The translations under genes were made by a program, and so were the position numbers. A stretch of DNA of 64,000 bases from Halostagnicola sp. A56. GTDB taxonomy: Archaea > Halobacteriota > Halobacteria > Halobacteriales > Natrialbaceae. The notes under the pieces were generated by a model that saw only the letters and a program-made list of their open reading frames with translations, had not been told where the DNA came from and made no database searches. Below, in pieces: positions 34,143-42,912 of the stretch. The stretch is from contig NZ_JMIP02000014.1 in the NCBI RefSeq assembly GCF_000691505.1, forward strand, positions 237,943 through 301,942, given 5' to 3'. The first letter of the stretch is position 1. Each line of letters starts with the position of its first letter.

Positions 34143-36941
34143 ATGACGAACCCCGAGCACGGAACGGGCGGGACGCGCATCGACGGGACGATAACGGGCG
34201 ACGAGGTCCACGAGACGTTTCCGCGGTATCGCGACTCGGCGGACGCGACCGTCCTCGAGCGGCCGGGGCGCGACCCGGAGACGGTCCCGAACGAAACCCT
34301 CCTACGACCCGAACTCGCTGCGCCGCTCGAGAACGACTGTTATACCCACCAGGCCGCGGCCCTCGAGGCGCTCGAGCGCGGCGAGAACGTCTGCATCGCG
34401 ACGAGTACGTCCTCGGGCAAAACGCGGATCTACGCGCTTCAGATCGCTCGGAACTATCTCGAGGCCCAGAGCGAGCCGACGGGTTCCGAATCGACCGATT
34501 CGACGGCGTACGTTCTCTACCCGACGAAGGCTCTCTCGCGGGATCAGGAGCGCGAACTCAACGATTTCTACGACCAGTTGGGCCTGGACATCACGGTGCG
34601 GGTCTACGACGGGGACACCGAACGCGGGAGCGAGCGACGGCAGATCCGCGAGGAGGCGGACGTCATCATCTCGAACTTCGCGGGGGTGAACACGTACCTC
34701 CACGACCACGACCGCTGGGCGCGATTCCTCTCGGCGTGCGATCTGGTCGTCATCGACGAATCTCACACCTATACGGGCGTCCACGGTATGCACGTCGCCT
34801 GGATCCTCCGGCGGCTTCGGCGGGTTCTCGAGTACTACGGCTCGGAGCCGCAGTTTGCCCTGACGAGCGCGACGATCGGCAATCCTAGAGAACACTCCGA
34901 GACGCTGATCGACGAACCGGTGACGGTCGTCGACGAGGACGGCTCACCGCGGGGCCCGCGCGATATCGTCCTCTGGAACCCGCCGCCTCGACCGCGCGAA
35001 GACAAAACTGACGGTCTCGAGGACGGTGCGGACGTTGACGCCGTTCCCGACGATAGCGAGGATTCGAGCACTGTTCCCGACGACGGGTCCAACTCGGATT
35101 CGGGCGTCCTCGAACGCGTTCCGGCGACCGTCGAGGCCCCGAAACTCCTCTCGCACCTCGCGTATCACGACGCCCAGACGCTCCTATTTACGCCCTCGAG
35201 AAAGCTCGCCGAACTCTCGGTCAAGCGAGCGAGCAAGCACCGGACCGACCGCAGTCGGTACTACACGGACCCCGAACGGGGAAACGCAATCGAACCCTAC
35301 CACGCGGGCCACTCGAGGCCGAAACGCCACGGGACCGAACACCAGCTAAAGAACGGGCTGCTCGACGGCGTCGCCTCGACGAACGCGCTCGAACTCGGGA
35401 TCAACGTCGGCGAGATCGACGCGACGGTCCAGATGGGGTATCCCGGCCAGCGCCAGTCCTTTTGGCAGCAGATCGGCCGCGCGGGGCGGGGAACGGACCG
35501 AGCGCTCTCGGTACTCGTCGCCGAGCACCGAACGCTCGATCAGTACGTGGTCTCGAATCCCGAGTTCCTGCTCGAGTCAGACATCGAGGACGCCGTCGCG
35601 GACATCGAGAACGACGCGGTCTTCGCCCAGCACCTGCTGTGTTCGGCGGACGAACTCGCGATCGCCGAAAGGGACGTCGGGTCGTTCGCCGATCGCGAGC
35701 GTATCGAGCGCGGCCTCGAGATGTGGCGGCGAGCGGGGAAGGTGACCGGCGCGCTCGAGACGGGCATCTCCTACTGCGGGCCACCCCGTCCCCAGTCGAC
35801 GATCTCGCTCTACGCGACTCGCGGCGAGGAGTACGAGGTTCGACTCGCCGAGGGTGTCGACGAGGAACACGATCCGGAGATGGAACCGCTCGCGCGCGAA
35901 CGCGTCTACAGGGACTTTCACGAGGGTGCTGTCAGACTCCACGAGGGACGCCAGTACGAAGTCACTGACGTGGTTCACGACGGCCCCACTCCGCACGTCA
36001 CGGTGCGGCCGACCGACGTGGACTACTACACGGTCACGCGAAGCGACGTGACGGTGCTGGACGCCGTCTCTGAAGAAAGCCGCGACGTCGGCGACTTTAC
36101 GCTCCACTACGGGCGCGGTCGGGTACTGGTCTACCACGGCACTTACGACGAGGTCGGGGTGCACGGCGGTAAGCGTCGGGCGCAGGGCGTTCCGACCGAT
36201 AACCCGCCGCTCTCGATGAAGACCCAACTGTGTTGGCTCGAGGTCCCCAGGAGGGTCGAACGACAGCTCGTCGAGAAATACCGCGACTTCGCTGTCCCCG
36301 GGCTCGACTCGGAGCTCGCCGACAGCCCGCATCTGGGCTACGCCGCCGGGCTCCACGCGGCGGAACACGCCACGATCGGCGTCGCGCCGCTCGAGCTCAT
36401 GGTCGACAAACGCGACCTCGGGGGGCTCGCGACGCTGACGATCGACTCGCACCTCGATCCCGAGGCGGCGGACGACCGGTCCGTTTCCCCGTCCGAAGCC
36501 GCCCACGCAGGCGCGTCGACCGACGACGAACCCAAGAACCTCGCCGCGGCGCGGGCGACGGTTCGGGCGACCGCGGCCCGACTCGAGGAGACGCCCTCGA
36601 GCGGCTGGTTCATCTACGACGGAATCGAGGGTGGCCTGGGCTTCTCGCGCTCGATCTACGAGAATTTCGAGCGGATCGCACGGCGTGCGCGCGAACACAT
36701 CACCGACTGTGAGTGCGGGCGAATCGACGGCTGTCCGGCCTGCGTGATGGACGAACAGTGCGGGAACGACAACCAGCCCTTACACCGCGGTGTGGCGATC
36801 GACGTACTCGATCGGCTGCTCGACGCCGCTGGCGACTCGAGTGGGACTCCCGATCACACCGGTTCGGGCGAGGCCGTCGAATCCGGTGCGGATTCGGACG
36901 AGCGTGATGATCAGCGACGGCCGCCGCTGTTTTTCGCGTAG
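34143..36941 (+). CDS. MrfA/YprA-like DEAD/DEAH helicase
   Basis: The 932-residue helicase has superfamily 2 motifs in order: Walker A CIATSTSSGKTRIY (about residue 83), DESH in VVIDESHTYTG, SATIGNP, STNALELGINVGEID, and the arginine-finger motif QQIGRAGRG. The C-terminal DUF1998-type zinc region has CECG, CPAC and CGN, four or more cysteines. This matches bacterial MrfA, a 3'-5' helicase that with MrfB removes mitomycin C adducts. The ATG at 34143 (MTNPEHG) follows an AGTCACAGGGCGGGGAG stretch; an in-frame ATG at 34089 is possible. The helicase follows the exonuclease by 193 bases. Confidence 0.88.
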   Translation: MTNPEHGTGGTRIDGTITGDEVHETFPRYRDSADATVLERPGRDPETVPNETLLRPELAAPLENDCYTHQAAALEALERGENVCIATSTSSGKTRIYALQIARNYLEAQSEPTGSESTDSTAYVLYPTKALSRDQERELNDFYDQLGLDITVRVYDGDTERGSERRQIREEADVIISNFAGVNTYLHDHDRWARFLSACDLVVIDESHTYTGVHGMHVAWILRRLRRVLEYYGSEPQFALTSATIGNPREHSETLIDEPVTVVDEDGSPRGPRDIVLWNPPPRPREDKTDGLEDGADVDAVPDDSEDSSTVPDDGSNSDSGVLERVPATVEAPKLLSHLAYHDAQTLLFTPSRKLAELSVKRASKHRTDRSRYYTDPERGNAIEPYHAGHSRPKRHGTEHQLKNGLLDGVASTNALELGINVGEIDATVQMGYPGQRQSFWQQIGRAGRGTDRALSVLVAEHRTLDQYVVSNPEFLLESDIEDAVADIENDAVFAQHLLCSADELAIAERDVGSFADRERIERGLEMWRRAGKVTGALETGISYCGPPRPQSTISLYATRGEEYEVRLAEGVDEEHDPEMEPLARERVYRDFHEGAVRLHEGRQYEVTDVVHDGPTPHVTVRPTDVDYYTVTRSDVTVLDAVSEESRDVGDFTLHYGRGRVLVYHGTYDEVGVHGGKRRAQGVPTDNPPLSMKTQLCWLEVPRRVERQLVEKYRDFAVPGLDSELADSPHLGYAAGLHAAEHATIGVAPLELMVDKRDLGGLATLTIDSHLDPEAADDRSVSPSEAAHAGASTDDEPKNLAAARATVRATAARLEETPSSGWFIYDGIEGGLGFSRSIYENFERIARRAREHITDCECGRIDGCPACVMDEQCGNDNQPLHRGVAIDVLDRLLDAAGDSSGTPDHTGSGEAVESGADSDERDDQRRPPLFFA

Positions 36942-37040
36942 GTCGGCCGAGGCGATTCCGCGAGTATGGCGACTTGGGCTGGCGCTATTGTCCACCACCC
37001 GTCGTCGTAGCACCGCTCACGCTCGATACCGCGCTGCCGC

Positions 37041-37724
37041 TCACTTCTCGTCGCGATCCATGTTCATCTCGTCGATGACCCTAATCTCGGTTCCCTCCCG
37101 CAGTTTCGTATTGGCGCTGTCGGCGTCCCCGAAGCCGGCGCTGACGACTCGAGTGAGCGCCGATTCGAGGGATTCGTCGAGCGTCGTCACCTGCTCCGGC
37201 GAGACCTCGACGACGAAGCCGCTCGCGATGTTCGGCGACGTCGGAACGAAAAGCCGCATGTTCCCGCTCTCGGTGTTTCGACCCGTTTTGAACGCAGTCA
37301 TGCGGGCCCCCTTCCACGTTTCGACTTTGACCGGCGTCTGCAACGCGTCGTTCTCGCCGACGGTCGTTTCCGTCGCGGTTTTCGACGCGTTGTAGACCAG
37401 CCGCAGGCCCGGAACGCGATTGGCGCCGTAATCGACGAGGTCCTCGAACAGCGCTCCGAGTTTCGTTCTGACCAGCGGGCCGACGACGATCATCACGGCG
37501 GTGAGGAGCACCAGAAAGACCACGACTCGCAGAAAGCGCGCGAGTTCTTGCCGGGCCGGCTCTCCGACGGTCGGGAAGAATCCCTCGAGGAACTCCGCGT
37601 TGATCAGGACGCCGGGCAGGAGGTTCGCGATGAACGAATACAGCACGTAACAGATGAACAGAGTCGCGAGGATCGGACCCAGGACGATGAGTCCGCTCGC
37701 GAAGTCACGCTTCCACCGGCTCAT
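37041..37724 (-). CDS. DUF502 membrane protein
   Basis: The 227-residue protein has two N-terminal transmembrane helices (FASGLIVLGPILATLFICYV and FLRVVVFLVLLTAVMIVVGP) followed by a soluble domain with ARMTAFKTG and VPTSPNIASGFVVEV. This is the DUF502 pattern (GPL...VPGLRLVYNASK, PTTPNPTSG-type). Its role is unknown; bacterial members are membrane proteins of unsettled function. The gene is divergent from purD. A TGTGA-TTG-TCACA palindrome at 37769-37781 is in the shared gap. Confidence 0.88.
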   Translation of the reverse strand: MSRWKRDFASGLIVLGPILATLFICYVLYSFIANLLPGVLINAEFLEGFFPTVGEPARQELARFLRVVVFLVLLTAVMIVVGPLVRTKLGALFEDLVDYGANRVPGLRLVYNASKTATETTVGENDALQTPVKVETWKGARMTAFKTGRNTESGNMRLFVPTSPNIASGFVVEVSPEQVTTLDESLESALTRVVSAGFGDADSANTKLREGTEIRVIDEMNMDRDEK

Positions 37725-37768
37725 ACGCGCATCACGAGCGCGAATACGCGACGATGTTGTTAGTAGAT

Positions 37769-37781
37769 TGTGATTGTCACA
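37769..37781. promoter_or_regulatory. Small palindrome between DUF502 and purD
   Basis: TGTGA, three-base spacer, TCACA. It sits in the 204-base region between the divergent DUF502 and purD genes, 45 bases upstream of the DUF502 start and 148 bases before the purD start. It could be an operator, but a 5-bp arm is expected often by chance. Confidence 0.2.
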
Positions 37782-37928
37782 GCGTTCGATCCGACCGCGA
37801 CGGACACCGCCCCGCGGAACGCTGCCGGCCGTGGTGTACGCGCCGCCGGCTGGATTGTGCACAAACGTGTCGATATTGCCGCCGCGAAAAGAGCAACGCT
37901 TACAGGTTCGTGCGTCCGGCTATCGAAC

Positions 37929-39221
37929 ATGCGCGAACACGTGTTGCTGATCGGCGGCGGCGGGCGCGAACACGCGATCGCTCGCGAACTCGCGGAAAGC
38001 GAGGCGAAGCTCTCCGCCTGCGCGGGGAACAAGAACCCGGGTATCGCTCGACTCGCGGCCGAGTTCGAAACGCTCGAGACGACCGACCCGGCGGCGGTCG
38101 CAGACTATGCCGAGGAAATCGAAGCCACGATCGCCGTCGTGGGTCCCGAAGCGCCCCTTGACGCGGGCGTTTCGGACGCGCTCGAGGACGTCGGCGTCTA
38201 CGCCTTCGGGCCGAAGCAAGCCGACGCGAAAATCGAGACGGACAAAGCGTTCCAGCGCCGGTTCATGGCGGACAACGACATCCCCGGCTGTCCCGACTTC
38301 GAGACGTTCGAGGACATGGACGCCGCGTGCGAATTCATCGACGAATACGACGGCGACCTCGCGATCAAACCCGCCGGGCTCACGGGCGGAAAGGGCGTGA
38401 AAGTCATCGGCGATCAGGTGACTTCCGAGGAGGGCAAGGCGTACATCCGCGAGTCGGAGTACGACCGGATCGTCCTCGAGGAGCGCCTGATTGGCGAGGA
38501 GTTCACAGTCCAGGCGTTCGTCGCCAACGGCGGCCTCGAGACCGCCCCGGCTGTCCAGGACCACAAGCGCGCCTACGAGGGCGACGAGGGGCCGAACACC
38601 GGCGGGATGGGATCCTACACCGACGCGACGTTCGAACTGCCGTTCATGACCGACGCCGACTACGCCGACGCCGTCGAGATCATCGAGGCGACGGTCGACG
38701 CCCTCGAGGACTATCGCGGCATTCTCTACGGCCAGTTCATGCTGACCGCCGAGGGGCCGAAAGTCATCGAGTTCAACGCCCGATTCGGCGACCCGGAGGC
38801 GATGAACACGCTGCCGGTGCTCGAGACGGATCTGCTTGATATCCTCGTGGCCGCTCGAGACGGCGACGAGCCGCCGGCACTCGAGTTCGCAGCGCAGGCG
38901 ACAGTCTGTAAGTACGCGGTTCCGGAGGGGTACCCGACTGACCCATCCGCCGGAGCCAAGGTGCAGGTCGACGAGGAGAGCGCTGGCGACGCTCTGCTGT
39001 ACTACGCGAGCGTGGACGAACGCGAGGACGGCATTTACACGACGACCTCGCGGTCGTTCGCGCTCGTCGGCGTCGCGGACTCGATCAGCGAAGCGGAGGA
39101 AATCGCCGAGGACGCACTCGCCGTCGCCGGTGAGGAGGGACTGCACATGCGCCACGACATCGGCAAAGCCGAGCTGGTTCAACGGCGAATCGACCACGTC
39201 GCGGAACTTCGAAGCGAGTAG
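37929..39221 (+). CDS. purD: Phosphoribosylamine-glycine ligase
   Basis: The 430-residue enzyme joins phosphoribosylamine and glycine with ATP, the second step of purine synthesis. The landmarks are VLLIGGGGREHAIARELA, VVGPEAPLDAGVSDAL, the ATP-grasp region IKPAGLTGGKGVKVIG, GPNTGGMGSYTDA and KVIEFNARFGDPEAMN. Length is typical. The start at 37929 is preferred over an in-frame upstream codon because it begins directly at the fold. purM lies 3.7 kb away on the other strand. Confidence 0.95.
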   Translation: MREHVLLIGGGGREHAIARELAESEAKLSACAGNKNPGIARLAAEFETLETTDPAAVADYAEEIEATIAVVGPEAPLDAGVSDALEDVGVYAFGPKQADAKIETDKAFQRRFMADNDIPGCPDFETFEDMDAACEFIDEYDGDLAIKPAGLTGGKGVKVIGDQVTSEEGKAYIRESEYDRIVLEERLIGEEFTVQAFVANGGLETAPAVQDHKRAYEGDEGPNTGGMGSYTDATFELPFMTDADYADAVEIIEATVDALEDYRGILYGQFMLTAEGPKVIEFNARFGDPEAMNTLPVLETDLLDILVAARDGDEPPALEFAAQATVCKYAVPEGYPTDPSAGAKVQVDEESAGDALLYYASVDEREDGIYTTTSRSFALVGVADSISEAEEIAEDALAVAGEEGLHMRHDIGKAELVQRRIDHVAELRSE

Positions 39222-39633
39222 ATACGGCGAACCGAGCGGTCTTTGGTGACGATTCGAGCGGCTCTCGGTGACAGTTTAGTCTCTCGAGCGGATGTGTGAT
39301 GTGGTCCGCTTGTCCGTTTGTGACGAACACCAACTAGTAGATCAATCACACCTTCTCACTCGTCACGACCTCGTCCTCCCCAGCCGCGGCGGTTCACGCC
39401 GTTCGCGGATCGCTTCGCTCACCGCTCACTGGTCGAGGGCTGAACGAAGTGAAGCCCTCGCCGTTCACCGCCGCCCTCGCGCGGCTTCGGTGGGCCGCGA
39501 GCGGCCCACCAGCGCGCGCCACCGGGGCGGATGGTCGGTCGTAGTTTGTCTCATGTATTTCAGACTCTGAACGAACCCTCGAGAAACCTTGAGAAAAGAC
39601 AGCGACAGCGGCGTTTCGCGGGCGCGATCCGGC
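39222..39633. other. Intergenic region between convergent genes, with hairpins
   Basis: In 412 bases, no coding frame is convincing. CGAGGGCT (39434-39441) pairs with AGCCCTCG (39453-39460), and GGTGGGCCGC (39489-39498) pairs perfectly with GCGGCCCACC (39501-39510). The region is GC-rich and ends both purD and the aldehyde dehydrogenase transcription units, so these may act as bidirectional terminators; no T-run follows. Confidence 0.5.
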
Positions 39634-41103
39634 TTAGAGGACGATGCTCTTCTTGCGCATCATCTCGTGGATCGAGGCGTCGATGCCTTCGCGGCCGATG
39701 CCCGAATCCTTGTTGCCGCCGAAGGGGACGTCACCAAGTCCGTGGCTCGGTGCGCCGTTGATTCGGACACCGCCGGCGTCGACGCGCTCTGCGACGTCCA
39801 TCGCACGGTTGTAGTCGCTCGTGAACACGGCGGCGTCGAGCGCGAGGTCGGAGCCGTTGGCGATCTCGAGGGCCTCCTCGCGGCCCTCGAAGGTGGTTAC
39901 GACGGCGACCGGACCGAACTGCTCTTCGTCGACGATCCGGGCATCGTGGGGGACGTTCGCCAGCAGCGTCGGCTCGAAGAACTGGCTGCCGAGTTCGTCC
40001 GGAACGCCGTCGGGTGCTTCTCTGGTGCCGCCCCGGACCAGATCCGCGCCCTTCTCGACGGCGTCCTCGACGAGTTCCTCGACCCACTCGGCCTGGTCCT
40101 CGGAGATCAGCGGCCCGAAGGCGGTGTCCTCGTCGAAGAGGTCGCCGGCCTGCCACGTGCTCATGTTGTAGTCGATGCGCTCGACGAGGTCGTCGTGGGC
40201 CGACTCCTCGACGAGGACGCGCGAGACAGCCGAACAGCGCTGGCCGGCGTACTTGAGCGAGCCCGACGTACAGGCCCCGGCGACCTCCTCGAGATCGGCG
40301 TCGTCGAAGACGATGGCGGGGGCGTTTCCGCCGAGTTCCATGTGGAGGTTGACCATGCCGCTTTCCTTTGCGACGTGTTTGCCCGCGCCCGACGAACCGG
40401 TCATCGCGATGGCGTTGATGCGGTCGTCGCCAGTGAGGATGTCGCCGATGACGCTCGCCTCGCCGGGGACGAAGTTGAACGCGCCCTCGGGAATGCCGTC
40501 GACGTCGGCGATGACTTCCGCGAGGATCGCGGCCGAAATCGGCGTCTTGCTCGCAGGCTTGAGCAACACGCTGTTGCCCGCCGCAAGCGCCGGCGCGACC
40601 TGTAGCGCGGTCGTCGCGAGGGGGTAATTGTACGGGGTGATACAGAGGACCGAGCCAATCGGCTCGTGTTTGACGATCGCCTGCCAGCCCTCGTGGCCCG
40701 CCGTCGAGCCCTCGCGGAATTCGCCTTTGCTGACGATGTTTCGAGCTTCCTCCGCGGCCCGGTCGAAGCGTTCCGCGGCCGAACCAACTTCGCCGCGCGC
40801 CGAGGAGATCGGCTTGCCCGCCTCGCGAACGATAATCTCTGCGAGTTCTTCCTCGCGCTCGCGCAAGCCATCCGCGATGGTTTCACACCACTCGGCGCGC
40901 TCGACGACGGTCGTCTGACGCATCGTCGGTTTCACCTCGTGTGCGGCCGCGAGTGCGTTACGCGCTTCGGCCGGCCCCGCTGCGGCGACGTTTGCGAACG
41001 TCCCGCCGTCGGCGAGGTCCGAGACCGAAATCGATGCGCCGGTCTCGAGCCAGTCGCCGTCGACGTAGATCCGCTCCGTCCGCTGTGCTGTCCTCGTTGC
41101 CAT
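39634..41103 (-). CDS. NAD(P)-dependent aldehyde dehydrogenase, GAPN-like
   Basis: The 489-residue enzyme has the aldehyde dehydrogenase superfamily signatures MELGGNAPAIVFDDADLE and the catalytic-cysteine segment YAGQRCSAVSR, with the oxyanion Asn upstream in ICITPYNYPLAT. The RCSAVSR context is typical of non-phosphorylating glyceraldehyde-3-phosphate dehydrogenase (GAPN) and of archaeal relatives acting on lactaldehyde or glyceraldehyde, so the likely substrate is a small hydroxyaldehyde. The start MATRTAQ at 41103 is chosen; an in-frame ATG lies at 41124. Convergent with purD, adjacent to dpsA on the other side. Confidence 0.88.
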   Translation of the reverse strand: MATRTAQRTERIYVDGDWLETGASISVSDLADGGTFANVAAAGPAEARNALAAAHEVKPTMRQTTVVERAEWCETIADGLREREEELAEIIVREAGKPISSARGEVGSAAERFDRAAEEARNIVSKGEFREGSTAGHEGWQAIVKHEPIGSVLCITPYNYPLATTALQVAPALAAGNSVLLKPASKTPISAAILAEVIADVDGIPEGAFNFVPGEASVIGDILTGDDRINAIAMTGSSGAGKHVAKESGMVNLHMELGGNAPAIVFDDADLEEVAGACTSGSLKYAGQRCSAVSRVLVEESAHDDLVERIDYNMSTWQAGDLFDEDTAFGPLISEDQAEWVEELVEDAVEKGADLVRGGTREAPDGVPDELGSQFFEPTLLANVPHDARIVDEEQFGPVAVVTTFEGREEALEIANGSDLALDAAVFTSDYNRAMDVAERVDAGGVRINGAPSHGLGDVPFGGNKDSGIGREGIDASIHEMMRKKSIVL

Positions 41104-41245
41104 ACCTCCCTCTAGGACCTCCACCTTGAAAATATTTACTCAAGCGTGAAAAAACGGCAATCTGTCCGTTACAGTCTGTCTAACCGAGAAGTCACGTTCG
41201 AGAGGGGGTTACCCGAACCATCGGTCGGCAATAGACAACATAAGT

Positions 41246-41259
41246 TTTGGCTACCCAAA
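41246..41259. promoter_or_regulatory. Possible operator upstream of dpsA
   Basis: TTTGG, four-base spacer CTAC, CCAAA: a perfect 5-bp inverted repeat 57 bases before the dpsA start and about 25 bases upstream of its TATA box. Position upstream of TATA would suit an activator. It differs from the TTAGG/CCTAA site near 42.2 kb. Confidence 0.3.
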
Positions 41260-41282
41260 GAAAAATTCCTCCATGGGGAAGC

Positions 41283-41288
41283 TTTAAG
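41283..41288 (+). promoter_or_regulatory. TATA box of dpsA
   Basis: TTTAAG centred 30 bp before the ATG at 41316, so the mRNA is probably leaderless. The AT-poor surroundings make the element stand out. Confidence 0.5.
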
Positions 41289-41315
41289 TGGAATGCTCCT
41301 GTATGTAGAAACGAG

Positions 41316-41861
41316 ATGAGCACCCAAAAGACCGTCCGACAGCAGGCAGATCACGTCGAGGAGAACGAGCTTCGACTTGACCGTGAGAAAGCCGAACAGG
41401 TCGTCGACGCGTTGAACACGGAACTCGCGAACGCGTACGTCCTGTATCACCAGCTCAAGAAACACCACTGGGTCGTCGAGGGTGCGGAGTTCCTTGACCT
41501 CCACGTCTTCCTCGAGGAAGCCTACGAGCACGCAGAAGAGGGCGCAGACGAGATGGCAGAGCGCGCACAGGCCCTCGGCGGCGTTCCGGTATCGGGGCCG
41601 ACGAACCTCGAGGAGCGTGCGACCGTCGAGTTCGAGGGCGAGGACGTCTATGACATCCGAACGATGTTCGAGAACGACCTCGAGATGTACGGTGACATCA
41701 TCGAGTCGATGCGCGATAGCATCGAACTCGCGGAGAACCTCGGCGACTACGCGACGGCCGAGATCCTCCGAGAGATCCTAGTGGAACTCGAAGACGACGG
41801 CCACCACTTCGAACACTACCTCGAGGACGACACGCTGGTCTTAGAAGAAGCGACCCACTAA
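41316..41861 (+). CDS. dpsA: Dps-family ferritin DpsA
   Basis: The 181-residue protein is a DNA-protection ferritin, which forms a dodecamer that oxidises and stores iron. The ferroxidase centre between subunits appears in KKHHWVVEGAEFLDLH and EEAYEHAEEGADEMAERA (Dps signature HW...E). The protein starts MSTQKTVRQQADHVEEN. It has an acidic C-terminal tail DDHHFEHYLEDDTLV-like, as in Halobacterium DpsA. The TATA box and a small palindrome lie upstream, and a T6 run follows the stop. It is next to a possible iron-regulated small gene. Confidence 0.95.
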   Translation: MSTQKTVRQQADHVEENELRLDREKAEQVVDALNTELANAYVLYHQLKKHHWVVEGAEFLDLHVFLEEAYEHAEEGADEMAERAQALGGVPVSGPTNLEERATVEFEGEDVYDIRTMFENDLEMYGDIIESMRDSIELAENLGDYATAEILREILVELEDDGHHFEHYLEDDTLVLEEATH

Positions 41862-41900
41862 ACGCCTGCGAAGAACCAACGGTCGCAGATTCTACGAGCG

Positions 41901-41906
41901 TTTTTT
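41901..41906 (+). terminator. Poly-T terminator of dpsA
   Basis: TTTTTT lies 40 bases past the dpsA stop, in an otherwise GC-rich stretch, matching archaeal T-run termination. Confidence 0.5.
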
Positions 41907-42024
41907 GTTGCCGATCGTGTCCGTAAGACAGAGATACCGAACTCAGCAGTCGGTGAAGCCTTCCGGGGAGTCGGTCCCGATTGGTACAGTATCGATCGAT
42001 CGACCGAAACTACCGACCGATCAA

Positions 42025-42192
42025 CTACGGCTCGAGATCGACGGCTGTATCGCTCGCGATCCAGCCGTCCGTGTTGTTTCGTTCGGTGACGACTAGCTTG
42101 CCTGGTCGGGGCTCGTGAGATGAGATAACCGTCGGCGATTCGGCCTCGACGCGTTCGGTGTCAGTATCCTGTTCTGGAACGGGGGCGTCCAT
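42025..42192 (-). CDS. Small DUF7331-like protein
   Basis: A 55-residue protein (MDAPVPEQDTDTERVEAESP, then TVISSHEPRPGKLVVTERNN and a WIASDTAVDLEP end). The C-terminal pattern, a short beta strand ending in TDGWIASDTAVDL, resembles a tiny haloarchaeal family of unknown function (DUF7331, from memory). The ATG at 42192 follows a TATA-like TTTTTAGA on the coding strand and a TTAGG/CCTAA inverted repeat between TATA and start, so this gene is probably regulated. Function not known. Confidence 0.6.
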   Translation of the reverse strand: MDAPVPEQDTDTERVEAESPTVISSHEPRPGKLVVTERNNTDGWIASDTAVDLEP

Positions 42193-42201
42193 CACGTGGA
42201 G

Positions 42202-42215
42202 TTAGGCGACCCTAA
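42202..42215. promoter_or_regulatory. TTAGG/CCTAA operator (possible iron-dependent repressor site)
   Basis: TTAGG, four-base spacer, CCTAA. It lies between the minus-strand TATA-like element (about 42217-42226) and the ATG at 42192 of the small gene, the position where a repressor would block transcription. The arms resemble DtxR/SirR-type boxes. The nearby iron-storage gene dpsA adds weak support. The regulator identity is inference. Confidence 0.45.
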
Positions 42216-42309
42216 ATCTAAAAAGGTTTTGGTCGGCCTAAGATCGTGGTCGGCTCGACCGTGATTCGCGTGGCCCACTTTCAAACGGCTGGCCGTCCGC
42301 CCCTCGCCC

Positions 42310-42870
42310 ATGGAATTCGACATCGTTCAGGGAGATATCGCCAGCCAGTCCGCCGATGCGCTGATCAACGCTGCGGGCACGAGCCTCGAGATGGGCTCCG
42401 GCGTCGCGGGCGCGCTGCACCGGGGTGGCGGCGAAGACCTGAACCGAGAAGCGAAAGCCAACGGCCCCGCCGACCTCGGCGACACGGCCATCACAGACGC
42501 TACGACCTCGACGCCGAGTACGTGATCCACGCCGCCGCGATGCCCCACTACGGCGACGGGCAGGCGACCGCAGAGAGCGTTCGGAACGCGACCCAAAACA
42601 GCCTCGAGGCCGCCGACGACCTCGCCTGCGAGTCGCTCGTGATCCCCGCCCTCGGCTGTGGGGTCGCGGGATTCGATCTCGCGGACGGCGCGCGGATAAT
42701 CGGAGACGAACTGGCGAGCTATCGGCCGGACGCGCTCGAGGACGTCCGATTCATCGGGTATAGCGACGAGGAGTACGATACGAAGCGCGCTCGAGGAAAG
42801 CGGCCGCAAGAATACGAACGAAGACGCTCCGGAAACCGAATCGCACGCCGAAAGCGAAACGGATCGATAG
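42310..42870 (+). pseudogene. Macrodomain (ADP-ribose) hydrolase, frame changes at about 42500 and 42782
   Basis: The gene starts MEFDIVQGDIASQSADALINAAG with the macrodomain Asn-containing NAAG and continues GSGVAGALHRGGG. At about 42500 the frame breaks: the original frame stops at 42516-42534 region (TGA), whereas the next frame carries YDLDAEYVIHAAAMPHYGDG and ESLVIPALGCGVAGFDL, the rest of the fold. At about 42780-42784 the original frame resumes with an acidic tail ending in ETDR and TAG at 42868. Both breaks fit single-base indels (a G lost before 42501; one A or G gained at 42783-42786). The protein would remove ADP-ribose or hydrolyse its acetylated form. Confidence 0.7.
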
Positions 42871-42912
42871 CGATCGCGACGAAGGCGGACGAACTCGACC
42901 GGAAACGATGGT

